Assembly: GCA_030682415.1 (NCBI GenBank)
Contig: JAUXOE010000121.1
Location: forward strand, 1 to 36,902
DNA: 36,902 nt
Reading direction: 5' to 3'
Source: Parvibaculum sp.
Lineage (GTDB): Bacteria > Pseudomonadota > Alphaproteobacteria > Parvibaculales > Parvibaculaceae
Part shown: positions 18,263 to 25,986 of the stretch, piece after piece
Position numbering within the stretch: the stretch's first letter is position 1
How the letters are laid out: each line of letters begins with the position of its first letter
Position numbers and translations under genes: made by a program
The notes under the pieces: generated by a model
Seen by the model: only the letters and a program-made list of their open reading frames with translations
Told to the model about the DNA's origin: nothing
The model's database searches: none

Positions 18263-19066
18263 GTGGCAGAGGTCATCGTCGAGAAAAACGGTCCGGTGAC
18301 GACCGTGATCCTCAATCGTCCGCAAGCGAAGAATGCCGTCGACCGCGCGGCGGCCAATGCGCTCGCTGCCGCCTTTCTCGACTTCGAGCGCGACGAGGCA
18401 GCGCTTGTCGGTGTGTTCTGCGGCGCGGAAGGAACCTTCTGCGCCGGCGCCGATCTCAAGGCGGTCGGGGCGGGCGGCGGCAATCGCGTCGTGCCGCCGG
18501 CGACCGGCGCCGATTTCGACCGGCTTGCCGATGACGGCCCGATGGGCCCGTCGCGAATGATTCTCAACAAGCCGGTCATCGGTGCCATTGCCGGCTATGC
18601 GGTGGCGGGCGGGCTTGAGCTGGCGCTCTGGTGCGACATGCGCGTCGTCGAGGAAGACGCGGTGATGGGCGTTTTCTGTCGTCGCTGGGGTGTGCCGCTG
18701 ATCGATGGCGGGACAATCCGGCTGCCGCGGCTGATCGGCCATGCGCGCGCCATGGACCTGATCCTGACCGGGCGCGGCGTCGGCGCGGCGGAAGCGCTGC
18801 AAATGGGGCTCGCCAATCGCGTCGTTCCGAAGGGTGAGGGGCGCGCGGCGGCCGAGCGCCTGGCGCTGGAGATTTCGCGCTTCCCGCAATTATGCCTGCG
18901 CCACGATCGGATGTCGGCCTATGAGCAGTGGGATCTTCCCTACGACCGGGCTTTCGCCAATGAATTCGAACATGGCCGCAAGGTGATGGCGTCCGGTGAA
19001 ACGCAGAAAGGTGCGGCGCGCTTTGCGGCGGGCAAGGGCCGGGGCGGCAATTTTGACGACATCTGA
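18263..19066 (+). CDS. Crotonase/enoyl-CoA hydratase family protein with atypical active site
   Basis: This 267-residue crotonase-fold protein starts at a GTG after GGGAGGG. The oxyanion-hole segments are CAGADLKA (about 60-67) and [12 protein letters not shown] (111-122). The first catalytic Glu of enoyl-CoA hydratase (Glu144 in the rat enzyme) is present as E119. The second (Glu164 in rat), exactly 20 residues on, is replaced by Cys139 in [14 protein letters not shown]. This [14 protein letters not shown] variant is a recognisable subgroup, so it may catalyse something other than classical hydration. The gene lies between acnA and ccmA and overlaps ccmA by 14 bp, which suggests coupled expression with cytochrome c maturation genes. 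I see no functional reason for this. Confidence 0.85.
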   Translation: MAEVIVEKNGPVTTVILNRPQAKNAVDRAAANALAAAFLDFERDEAALVGVFCGAEGTFCAGADLKAVGAGGGNRVVPPATGADFDRLADDGPMGPSRMILNKPVIGAIAGYAVAGGLELALWCDMRVVEEDAVMGVFCRRWGVPLIDGGTIRLPRLIGHARAMDLILTGRGVGAAEALQMGLANRVVPKGEGRAAAERLALEISRFPQLCLRHDRMSAYEQWDLPYDRAFANEFEHGRKVMASGETQKGAARFAAGKGRGGNFDDI

Positions 19067-19688
19067 GTTGCGGTTATCGGCATCGGATCTGGCCTGCGAA
19101 CGCGGCGGGCGGCTTGTCTTTGACGGGCTTTCCTTCGCCATCGGGAGCGGCGAAGCATTGGTGCTGACCGGTCCCAATGGCAGCGGCAAGTCGAGCCTGC
19201 TTCGACAAATCGCCGGTCTGCTCGAAAGTGCCGACGGGGCGCTGCGTGTCGAAGGCGGCGATCCCGAACTGACGCTTGCCGAGCAAACGCATTATCTCGG
19301 CCATCTCGACGCGGCGAAGCCGGCCATGACGGTCGCCGAAACCCTGCAATTCTGGGCCGCGTGGTTTGGCGGTGCCTCCGGGGCGGCGCCCGCTGTTGCG
19401 GCGGCGCTCGATGGCATGGGCCTCGCGGCGCTTGCCGATCTGCCGGTCGCCTATCTTTCGGCCGGGCAGAAGCGGCGGCTGGCACTGGCACGCCTGCTTG
19501 CGGCGCCGCGCCCGCTGTGGCTGCTCGACGAACCGACCGTCGGCCTCGATACCGCCAGCATCGCGCGGCTCGGCCTTGCCATGCAGGCGCATCTCACCAA
19601 TGGCGGTCTCATTATTGCCGCCACCCATCTCGATCTCGGCCTTGCCGGTGCCCGAACGCTTCGTCTCGGCGCGGAGCGCGCCGCATGA
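19053..19688 (+). CDS. ccmA: Heme exporter ATP-binding protein CcmA
   Basis: The protein has 211 residues if translation starts at the TTG at 19053 ([19 protein letters not shown]), the usual size and opening for CcmA. The track start at 18996 lies within the crotonase gene. It has Walker A GPNGSGKSS, signature region YLSAGQKRRLALARLL, Walker B LWLLDEPTVGLD and switch His in AATHLDL. S-A-G-Q in the signature is characteristic of CcmA. CcmA drives release of holo-CcmE from CcmC in the system I cytochrome c maturation pathway at the inner membrane. It is followed by ccmB with an ATGA overlap. Confidence 0.93.
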   Translation: MTTSELRLSASDLACERGGRLVFDGLSFAIGSGEALVLTGPNGSGKSSLLRQIAGLLESADGALRVEGGDPELTLAEQTHYLGHLDAAKPAMTVAETLQFWAAWFGGASGAAPAVAAALDGMGLAALADLPVAYLSAGQKRRLALARLLAAPRPLWLLDEPTVGLDTASIARLGLAMQAHLTNGGLIIAATHLDLGLAGARTLRLGAERAA

Positions 19689-20362
19689 CCCATGCTTTTT
19701 TCGCTCTGATCGTCCGGGATCTCCGTCTTGCCGCGCGCATCGGCGGCGGCGGCGGCATGGCGGTGTTCTTTTTCCTTGTGGTCGTTGCCGCCGTGCCGCT
19801 CGGCATCGGTCCGGCGCCCGATCTGCTGGCGCGCATCGCGCCCGGCATGTTGTGGGTGGCGCTGCTGCTTTCCTCGCTGCTGACACTCGACCGGCTTTTT
19901 CATGCCGATTACGAGGACGGCACGCTCGACTTGCTGGCCATGGGCCGGGTACCGCTCGAACTTGTCGTCGCGGCAAAGGCCATCGGCCATTTTCTGACCA
20001 CCGGTCTGCCGCTTGTCATTGCCGCGCCGCTGCTCGGCTTGATGCTCAATCTCGATGTGGCGGCTTTTCCGGCCTTGATGCTGGCAATGCTTGTCGGCGC
20101 CCCCGCCTTGAGTTTTCTGGGCGTCATCGGCGCCGGGCTCACCGTCGGTGTCCGGCGCGGCGGCCTGCTCGCCTCGCTGCTGGTGTTGCCCTTCTATCTT
20201 CCGGTGCTGATATTCGGCGTCAGTGCGGCGCGGGCGGCGATGGCCGGTTTTCCTGCGGGTGTCGCCGGGCAAAGTCTGCTGCTGCTGGCCGCCGTCACGC
20301 TGGTCAGCCTTGTCATCGGGCCGGTTGCGGCGGCGGCGGCGCTGCGCGCCAATCTCCGCTGA
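19685..20362 (+). CDS. ccmB: Heme exporter membrane protein CcmB
   Basis: This 225-residue protein has six hydrophobic segments. The opening MTHAFFALIVRDLRLAARIGGG and LLLSSLLTLDRLFHADYEDGTLDLLAMG are strongly conserved CcmB features, the second marking the cytoplasmic loop that meets CcmA. The track frame starts at 19361, but everything before the ATG at 19685 is ccmA out of frame; the ATGA overlap defines the true start. It pairs with CcmA in the CcmABCD complex. A 56-bp gap precedes ccmC. Confidence 0.93.
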   Translation: MTHAFFALIVRDLRLAARIGGGGGMAVFFFLVVVAAVPLGIGPAPDLLARIAPGMLWVALLLSSLLTLDRLFHADYEDGTLDLLAMGRVPLELVVAAKAIGHFLTTGLPLVIAAPLLGLMLNLDVAAFPALMLAMLVGAPALSFLGVIGAGLTVGVRRGGLLASLLVLPFYLPVLIFGVSAARAAMAGFPAGVAGQSLLLLAAVTLVSLVIGPVAAAAALRANLR

Positions 20363-20418
20363 TGCGCGGCAAAATGACTGGCGCCCGTGCCTTGCTCTCA
20401 CTGGAGCCAACACGCTAA

Positions 20419-21186
20419 ATGAGCCCCATGACAAGCCTTTCTGCCTCGCAGCGGCTCCAGGCCTTCGCCAATCCGGCGCGCTTCATGGCGCTGTCGGCCC
20501 GCCTGCTTGCACCGCTCTGGGTCGTTTCGCTCGGATTTCTCGGCGTCGGTCTCTACTACGCGTTGTTCGCGTCACCGCCCGACTATCAGCAGGGCGAGAC
20601 CGTACGCATCATGTATGTGCATGTGCCGTCGGCCTGGCTGGCGATGTTCGGCTATTCGGTGATGGCGATGGCCTCTGCCGTGGCGTTGATCTTCCGTCAT
20701 CCGCTGGCCGATCTCTGCGCCAAGTCCGCCGCGCCCATCGGCGCTGCCTTCACCTTCCTGGCGCTGGTGACCGGCGCGCTCTGGGGCAAGCCGATGTGGG
20801 GCGCCTGGTGGGTGTGGGACGCGCGGCTGACATCGGTCCTGATCCTGTTCTTTCTCTATCTCGGCTATATGGCGCTCTGGACAGCGATCGAGGAACCGAC
20901 GCGCGCGGCACGCGCCGCGGCCGTGTTGGCGCTTGTCGGCGCGATCAATGTGCCGATCATTCGCTATTCGGTCGACTGGTGGAACACATTGCATCAGCCG
21001 GCCTCGGTTTTCCGCATGGATGGACCGACGATCGCGCCGGAAATGCTGCTGCCGCTGGCGTTGATGGCGTTCGGTTTCACGTTCCTTTTCGTCACGCTGT
21101 TGCTGGTGCGCATGCGGGCCGAGATTCTGCGGCATCGTGTGCGCATGTTGCGGCTGGCGCAGGCCGCTGCCCGCGCGGAGGATTGA
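20419..21186 (+). CDS. ccmC: Heme-handling protein CcmC
   Basis: This 255-residue protein has six membrane segments and the tryptophan-rich signature WGAWWVWDARLTS (WWD domain) near residue 130, which binds heme at the periplasmic face. Conserved histidines lie in MYVHVPSAW (about residue 67) and DWWNTLHQPASV (about 190), as expected for the heme axial ligands. CcmC attaches heme to CcmE. The start at ATG 20419 has GGAGCC about 12 nt upstream; a second ATG three codons in is possible. ccmE, ccmF and ccmH are not in this window and must be encoded elsewhere, which is common in this group. Confidence 0.95.
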   Translation: MSPMTSLSASQRLQAFANPARFMALSARLLAPLWVVSLGFLGVGLYYALFASPPDYQQGETVRIMYVHVPSAWLAMFGYSVMAMASAVALIFRHPLADLCAKSAAPIGAAFTFLALVTGALWGKPMWGAWWVWDARLTSVLILFFLYLGYMALWTAIEEPTRAARAAAVLALVGAINVPIIRYSVDWWNTLHQPASVFRMDGPTIAPEMLLPLALMAFGFTFLFVTLLLVRMRAEILRHRVRMLRLAQAAARAED

Positions 21187-21189
21187 GAC

Positions 21190-21393
21190 GTGGTTGAATT
21201 CTTTCATATGGGCGGCTATGCGGCTTATGTCTGGCCGGTCTATGCGCTGGGGCTTCTTGTGCCGCTGGCGCTCGCTGTTCAGAGCCTTGCCGACTACCGG
21301 CGTCAATTGCGCCTGGCGGAGGCGCTGGAGCGCGAAGCGGGCGGGCGCGTCCGCCGCGCCGCGCACAAGCCGGACACGGAGCAAGGGCTGTGA
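21190..21393 (+). CDS. ccmD: Heme exporter protein CcmD
   Basis: This small 67-residue protein has one membrane helix (YAAYVWPVYALGLLVPLALAVQSL) after a short N-terminus (VEFFHMGGY) and then a highly charged cytoplasmic tail rich in Arg and Glu. This layout, and its place directly after ccmC, are typical of CcmD, which stabilises holo-CcmE release by CcmABC. Translation starts at GTG three bases after the ccmC stop and overlaps the GTG start of ccmG at its own stop (GTGA). Confidence 0.9.
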   Translation: MVEFFHMGGYAAYVWPVYALGLLVPLALAVQSLADYRRQLRLAEALEREAGGRVRRAAHKPDTEQGL

Positions 21394-21956
21394 AAATTCC
21401 GTTCAGGCTTGCCGCTCTCGTGCCCGTCGCCATCTTCCTGCTTCTTGCTGGATTTTTCTTTGTGGCGATCTATCGCGGTGACCCGTCGCGTGTCCCCTCG
21501 GCGCTGATCGGTCGCTATGTGCCCGAATTCGAACTGCCGCCGGTTCCGGGCCTCGACCGGCCGGGTCTGGCCACCGCCGATTTCGGCACCGGTACGCCCG
21601 TCATCGTCAATGTCTGGGGATCGTGGTGCGTACCCTGCCGGGTCGAGATGCCGCTCTTGGTGGAGCTCAGGCGCGTCGCCGACGTGCCGCTCTACGGCAT
21701 CAACTACAAGGATGACCCCGCCGCTGCCCGGCGCTTCCTTGCCGAGCTCGGCAATCCCTTCGATCGCATCGGGCGCGATACGACGGGGCGGGCGTCCATC
21801 GAATGGGGTGTCTATGGCGTGCCGGAAACCTATGTCATCGACGGCAACGGGCGCATTGCGCTCAAGCATGTCGGCGCGGTGACGCCGGAGGCGATTTCCG
21901 GGCAGATCCTGCCCGCGTTGCAGGCGGCGCGGCATGCCGCGCCGCCCGGCAACTGA
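21390..21956 (+). CDS. ccmG: Thiol:disulfide interchange protein CcmG/DsbE
   Basis: This 188-residue membrane-anchored thioredoxin-like protein has an N-terminal helix (LAALVPVAIFLLLAGFFFVAI), then GRYVPEFELPPVPG, the conserved CcmG lead-in. The redox motif WGSWCVPCRVE (CVPC) follows, then INYKDDPAAARRFLAELGNPF and the cis-Pro region YGVPETYVID. G-V-P-E-T is the typical CcmG/ResA signature. It keeps apocytochrome c haem-binding cysteines reduced in the periplasm. The gene ends the ccm operon and its stop lies 4 bp from that of the convergent MarR-type regulator. Confidence 0.95.
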   Translation: MKIPFRLAALVPVAIFLLLAGFFFVAIYRGDPSRVPSALIGRYVPEFELPPVPGLDRPGLATADFGTGTPVIVNVWGSWCVPCRVEMPLLVELRRVADVPLYGINYKDDPAAARRFLAELGNPFDRIGRDTTGRASIEWGVYGVPETYVIDGNGRIALKHVGAVTPEAISGQILPALQAARHAAPPGN

Positions 21957-21959
21957 GGT

Positions 21960-22514
21960 TCAGCTCTTCTTGCGGCGTGCGGCCGGCTTTTTTGCCGCCG
22001 GCTTGCGGGCCGGCTTCTTGACGGCGCGCTTGGCCGGCTTTGCCGGCTCGGCGTCTTCCGCCTTCATGCTTTCGATAGCGCCGTTGAGGTGGCTGAGCGC
22101 CTTCATCAGTTCCGATTGCACCGATTTCGGCAGGGCTTCCAGCAAGGCCCGCTCGGCGGCCAGCGCCTTCGGCATCGCGCCCTTCAGCGCGCGGCGGCCG
22201 GCGGCGGTCAGGCGCACCGCATTGGCGCGCGCGTCTTCGGCGGTGCGGCGGCGGGCGAGCAGGCCGTTCTTGATCATGCGGCTGATCATGTCGGCCAGTG
22301 TCGAACGGTCAATGCCGGTGCGGTTGACGAGATCGGTCTGGCTCAGGCCCTCTTCCTCTTCGACCGCGAAAAGCACGATGAACTGCCGCGGTGTCAGCGT
22401 GCTGGCGCCCATCTGCTGAACGAACTGGTCATATGCAAATTGCTGCGCACGGCGCAGAAGGTGGCTCAACGAGCTTTCGAGATCGAAACTTCCGGTCGAC
22501 TTTTTGGCTGCCAT
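21960..22514 (-). CDS. MarR family transcriptional regulator with Lys/Ala/Pro-rich C-terminal tail
   Basis: This 184-residue protein has a winged-helix DNA-binding core: TLTPRQFIVLFAVEEEEGLSQTDLVNRTGIDRSTLADMISRMIKNGLLARRR (about 37-88). The RxxxxDxRA pattern of the MarR wing appears as RRRTAEDARANAVRLT. After about residue 155 it ends in a basic low-complexity tail (KPAKRAVKKPARKPAAKK...) similar in composition to the AcnA tail. I chose the ATG at 22514, preceded by GAGG (8 nt), over 22535, which has no Shine-Dalgarno. A palindromic site lies just upstream, so self-repression is likely. Ligand and regulon are unknown. Confidence 0.88.
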   Translation of the reverse strand: MAAKKSTGSFDLESSLSHLLRRAQQFAYDQFVQQMGASTLTPRQFIVLFAVEEEEGLSQTDLVNRTGIDRSTLADMISRMIKNGLLARRRTAEDARANAVRLTAAGRRALKGAMPKALAAERALLEALPKSVQSELMKALSHLNGAIESMKAEDAEPAKPAKRAVKKPARKPAAKKPAARRKKS

Positions 22515-22543
22515 TCGTCTGTCCTCTGGTGTCATCTGGAACT

Positions 22544-22566
22544 ATTCGACACGCGTGTGTCCGAAT
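22544..22566. promoter_or_regulatory. Candidate MarR operator (imperfect palindrome)
   Basis: Around the perfect 10-bp palindrome ACACGCGTGT (22549-22558) lie ATTCG on the left (22544-22548) and CGAAT on the right (22562-22566), offset by 3 bases on the right side. It is 30 bp upstream of the regulator's start codon, where an autoregulatory MarR-family operator is usually found. The rest of the 400-bp gap up to the NUDIX gene shows nothing I can name. Confidence 0.5.
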
Positions 22567-22937
22567 ATCGGGGGTGAATGTTTCTGGCTCATGTCCTTGC
22601 GGAATTTTCCCGGCCGGGCCCTTGGCTTAAGGCAGGATATTTTCCGGTCGGGCGGGTCTCCCATCGCATGGAGAAATGGATCGGGCACATCGTCGGTTGC
22701 GTTCTGGCAATGCCGGGCGCGCCGCACTATCCTCATATGCACCCGCAGGGCCCTGTCTTGCAAGAGGAACGGGACCACGAAGCAAGAAGAAATCTCGAAA
22801 TCAGGATAGGTCTGTGCGCGGACGGTCCCTGTTATGCGTTGCACAATCGGTCGGACGATCCGGGCGAAATGCCGGCCGGCGCCACGCGTATGAGGGAGAA
22901 TTATTGTAGTTCCGTAGGCGGATCAAAGAGTTGCGAT

Positions 22938-23543
22938 ATGACAAATTTGACGAAAATGAGCGAGTCCGGGCGCGTTCCGGCACCTCATGAACCCGGCGCC
23001 GATCACGATCCGGCCTTTACCCGCCGTGTGCCAACCGGCGATAATTTGCCGCGCGACATTTGCGACCGCTGCGGTTTCATCCACTACGTAAACCCGAAAG
23101 TCGTGGTCGGGTCGGTCGTAACCTTCGAGGGACGCATCCTGATGTGCCGCCGCGCCATCGAACCGCGCAAGGGCTTCTGGACGCTGCCGGCGGGCTTTAT
23201 GGAACAAGGTGAGACGGCCGAGCAGGGCGCGCGGCGCGAAGCGCGCGAAGAAGCCAATGCCGAGATCGTGCTGCAGGACCTTCTTGCCGTCTACTCGATC
23301 CCGCGTATCGCCCAGGTGCAACTGATGTACCGCGCCACGCTTTCGACCCCCTCCTTTTCGGCGGGGGAAGAAAGTCTCGAGGTGGCGCTTTTCACCTGGG
23401 ACGAAATTCCCTGGGAAGAGCTGGCTTTCCCCAGCGTCCACTGGGCCTTGACGCAGTTTCGCTCGGTCGAAGGCCAGATCGCGATTGCGCCTTTCACCAA
23501 TCCGGACGGTGAAACCGGCAATCAGTTTCCGCCGCCCCGCTAG
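22938..23543 (+). CDS. NUDIX hydrolase with N-terminal zinc-ribbon-like segment
   Basis: The protein has 201 residues from the ATG at 22938, with weak Shine-Dalgarno AAGAG; the track's upstream extension to 22578 has no coding character. ICDRCGFIHYVNPKVVVG resembles the short zinc-ribbon lead-in of the NudC-like group, though only one Cys pair is evident. The NUDIX box is GFMEQGETAEQGARREAREEAN, fitting Gx5Ex7RExxEE with Asn/Ala in place of the usual Gly. WTLPAGFMEQGE points to ADP-ribose or NAD-type substrates, but the substrate cannot be read from sequence. The C-terminal FTWDEIPWEELAFPSVHWAL is conserved in this subgroup. It is probably independent of the MFS gene, 77 bp downstream. Confidence 0.88.
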   Translation: MTNLTKMSESGRVPAPHEPGADHDPAFTRRVPTGDNLPRDICDRCGFIHYVNPKVVVGSVVTFEGRILMCRRAIEPRKGFWTLPAGFMEQGETAEQGARREAREEANAEIVLQDLLAVYSIPRIAQVQLMYRATLSTPSFSAGEESLEVALFTWDEIPWEELAFPSVHWALTQFRSVEGQIAIAPFTNPDGETGNQFPPPR

Positions 23544-23620
23544 CCGCATCGCTGGCCTTGCCGCGTCATTCGCGGCATTCTCGCGCCATAAAACCGGCGC
23601 ATACAAGGCAGGATCGGGGC

Positions 23621-25270
23621 ATGACGGAAGCGGTGGGGGCCGGGAACGGGCGCATGACGCGTGAGGAGCGGCGGGTGATCTTCGCCTCGTCGCTCGGTAC
23701 CGTTTTCGAATGGTACGATTTCTATCTCTACGGTTCGCTCGCGGCCATCATCTCGGTGCAGTTCTTTTCCGGCGTCAATCCGACCGCCGGTTTCATCTTC
23801 GCGCTGCTGGCCTTCGCCGCCGGCTTTGCCGTCAGACCCTTCGGGGCCATTTTTTTCGGGCGCCTGGGCGATCTGGTCGGACGAAAATACACATTTCTCG
23901 TCACGATCGTGATCATGGGCGTCGCGACGTTCATTGTCGGGCTCTTGCCCAACTACGCAACGATCGGCTTTGCCGCACCAGCCATTCTCATCGGCCTTCG
24001 ACTGCTGCAGGGCCTCGCCCTTGGCGGCGAATATGGCGGCGCGGCCATTTATGTTGCCGAACATGCGCCTCATGCGAAGCGCGGCAGTTACACGGCGTGG
24101 ATCCAGACGACGGCGACGCTCGGGCTCTTCCTGTCGCTGCTCGTGATCCTCACCTGCCGCCTGTCGATGGATAAGGAGAGTTTCGAAAGCTGGGGCTGGC
24201 GCATTCCCTTCCTGTTGTCGATCGTCCTGCTCGGCATTTCGGTCTGGATCAGGCTCAAGCTCAATGAATCGCCGCTGTTCCAGAAAATGAAGAACGAAGG
24301 CACCTTGTCGAAAGCGCCGCTGAAGGAGAGCTTCGGCGAGTGGAAAAACCTCAAAATCGTGCTGATCGCGCTGATTGGATTGACCGCCGGTCAGGCTGTC
24401 GTCTGGTACACTGGCCAGTTCTACGCGCTCTTCTTTCTGACACAGGTTCTGAAAGTCGAGGGACAGACCGCCAATATCCTGATCGGCGTGGCATTGCTGC
24501 TGGGCGTGCCGTTCTTCGTCGTCTTCGGGGCGCTGTCGGATCGCATCGGCCGCAAGCCGATCATCATGGCGGGCTGTCTGCTGGCGGCGCTCACCTATTT
24601 CCCGCTTTTCTCGGCACTGACCTACTTTGCCAATCCGGCGCTTGAAGAGGCACAACGGCTTTCGCCGGTCGTCGCCGTCGCCGATGCCGGCGAATGTTCC
24701 TTCCAGTTCAACCCGGTCGGCACTGCGGCCTTCACCAGCTCATGCGACGTTGCCAAAAGCGCGCTGGCAAGGCGGGGCATTCCCTACAGCAACAGGCGTG
24801 CTGCCGCCGGTGAAACCGCCCATGTCGAAGTCGGCGCGATGCGTATCGCCTCCTTCGACGCGACGGACGACGCCGACGGGACGGCGCGGGCGGCATTCGA
24901 AGCGGCGCTTTCCGACGCGCTGGCGCAGGCGAGCTATCCGGCTGCGGCCGATCCCGATGGTATCAACACGCCGATGGTCGTTCTCGTTCTCTTCGTGCTG
25001 GTTCTCTATGTGACGATGGTCTACGGGCCGATCGCGGCAATGCTGGTGGAACTTTTCCCCACGCGCATCCGCTACACCTCGCTGTCGCTGCCCTATCACA
25101 TCGGCAATGGCTGGTTCGGCGGTTTCCTGCCGACGGTCGCCTTCGCCATCGTGGCCGCGAGCGGCAATATCTATTCGGGGCTCTGGTATCCCGTCATCAT
25201 TGCCGGGATCACCTTTGTCGTCGGCATGATCTTCGTGCCGGAAACAAAAGACCGCAGCATTCAGGATTGA
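23621..25270 (+). CDS. MFS transporter, metabolite:H+ symporter (MHS/ProP-KgtP) family with inserted periplasmic domain
   Basis: The protein has 549 residues from ATG 23621 (AGGA 7 nt upstream; the track start at 23558 is upstream of that). The opening SLGTVFEWYDFYLYGSLAAII is the MHS-family signature. GRLGDLVGRKYTF is the loop 2-3 MFS motif, GLRLLQGLALGGEYGGAAIYVAEHAP is typical of KgtP/ProP, and GALSDRIGRKPII is the second loop motif. About residues 335-447, between helices 9 and 10, form an extra hydrophilic domain of about 113 residues with two Cys (GECSF and SSCDVAK). That loop faces the periplasm. Family members are usually about 430-500 residues without it. The substrate is unknown; organic acids or osmolytes are likely. 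Confidence 0.9.
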   Translation: MTEAVGAGNGRMTREERRVIFASSLGTVFEWYDFYLYGSLAAIISVQFFSGVNPTAGFIFALLAFAAGFAVRPFGAIFFGRLGDLVGRKYTFLVTIVIMGVATFIVGLLPNYATIGFAAPAILIGLRLLQGLALGGEYGGAAIYVAEHAPHAKRGSYTAWIQTTATLGLFLSLLVILTCRLSMDKESFESWGWRIPFLLSIVLLGISVWIRLKLNESPLFQKMKNEGTLSKAPLKESFGEWKNLKIVLIALIGLTAGQAVVWYTGQFYALFFLTQVLKVEGQTANILIGVALLLGVPFFVVFGALSDRIGRKPIIMAGCLLAALTYFPLFSALTYFANPALEEAQRLSPVVAVADAGECSFQFNPVGTAAFTSSCDVAKSALARRGIPYSNRRAAAGETAHVEVGAMRIASFDATDDADGTARAAFEAALSDALAQASYPAAADPDGINTPMVVLVLFVLVLYVTMVYGPIAAMLVELFPTRIRYTSLSLPYHIGNGWFGGFLPTVAFAIVAASGNIYSGLWYPVIIAGITFVVGMIFVPETKDRSIQD

Positions 25271-25283
25271 GCGGCCTTATGCG

Positions 25284-25919
25284 TCACTCGGCCGCCGGCG
25301 CCGTCTCGTCGTGTGCGGGCGCGTATTTGGTCAGCACCGGAATCTGCGCCATGCCGAACACCAGAGTCAGCGGCATCACGCCGAAAAGCTTGAAGCTGAC
25401 CCAGAAGTCGGTCGAGAAATTGCGCCAGACGACTTCATTGATGACCCCGAGGAAGATGAAAAAGAGTCCCCAGCGCACCGTCAACACCATCCAGCCCTTG
25501 TCGGTCAGGTCGAAAGCGCCGTCGAAGAGCTGTTTCATGATGGGCTTGCCCATCATCGCGGCGCCAAGCAGCGCGGCGGCGAAGAGTGCGTTGACGATCG
25601 TCGGTTTGAGTTTGATGAATTCGTCGTCCTGCAGCCACAATGTCAGCGCGCCGAAGAAGAGAATGAAGATGCCGCTCACGAGGGGCATGGTCGGGATCTT
25701 GCGGAACTTCGCGTAGGAATAGGACAGCGAGATTGTCGTCGCGACCATGAAGGCGCCGGTCGCATAGAAAATATTCTGCGCTTCCTCATTGCCGAAGAAC
25801 CGGTCGGCTTGTGCGTTCATCACGAAAAAGACCACCAGCGGCCCGAGTTCGATCGCCATGCGGGTCCATTGCGAGACAGACATGCCTGCGTGTGTCTTGT
25901 CGGGGCTTGTTTCGGTCAT
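25284..25919 (-). CDS. yciB: Inner membrane-spanning protein YciB / septation protein A (IspZ)
   Basis: This membrane protein of about 211 residues has five or six hydrophobic segments. AIELGPLVVFFVMNA at the start, GIFILFFGALTLWLQDDEFIKLKPTIVNALFAAALLG in the middle and the closing WRNFSTDFWVSFKLFGVMPLTLVFGMAQIPVL are diagnostic of YciB/IspZ. In enterobacteria it affects envelope integrity and septation. The start is uncertain: 25970, 25955 and 25919 are all ATG; the last has a weak GGACGG upstream and precedes all conserved sequence. The gene is last in the dapF-mtaB-purC-ftsY-yciB operon, a typical place in alphaproteobacteria. It is convergent with the MFS gene. Confidence 0.92.
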   Translation of the reverse strand: MTETSPDKTHAGMSVSQWTRMAIELGPLVVFFVMNAQADRFFGNEEAQNIFYATGAFMVATTISLSYSYAKFRKIPTMPLVSGIFILFFGALTLWLQDDEFIKLKPTIVNALFAAALLGAAMMGKPIMKQLFDGAFDLTDKGWMVLTVRWGLFFIFLGVINEVVWRNFSTDFWVSFKLFGVMPLTLVFGMAQIPVLTKYAPAHDETAPAAE

Positions 25920-25986
25920 GTTCCGTCCGTTCGCGGCCACTGCATTTTGGGCCATGTTTGATTTACGCATGGGAAGCGGTGTTGGA

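Noticed and set aside
22578-22937. N-terminal 120-residue extension of the NUDIX protein
   Set aside because: It contains no domain and overlaps the MarR operator side of the gap. The NUDIX family protein starts naturally at 22938.
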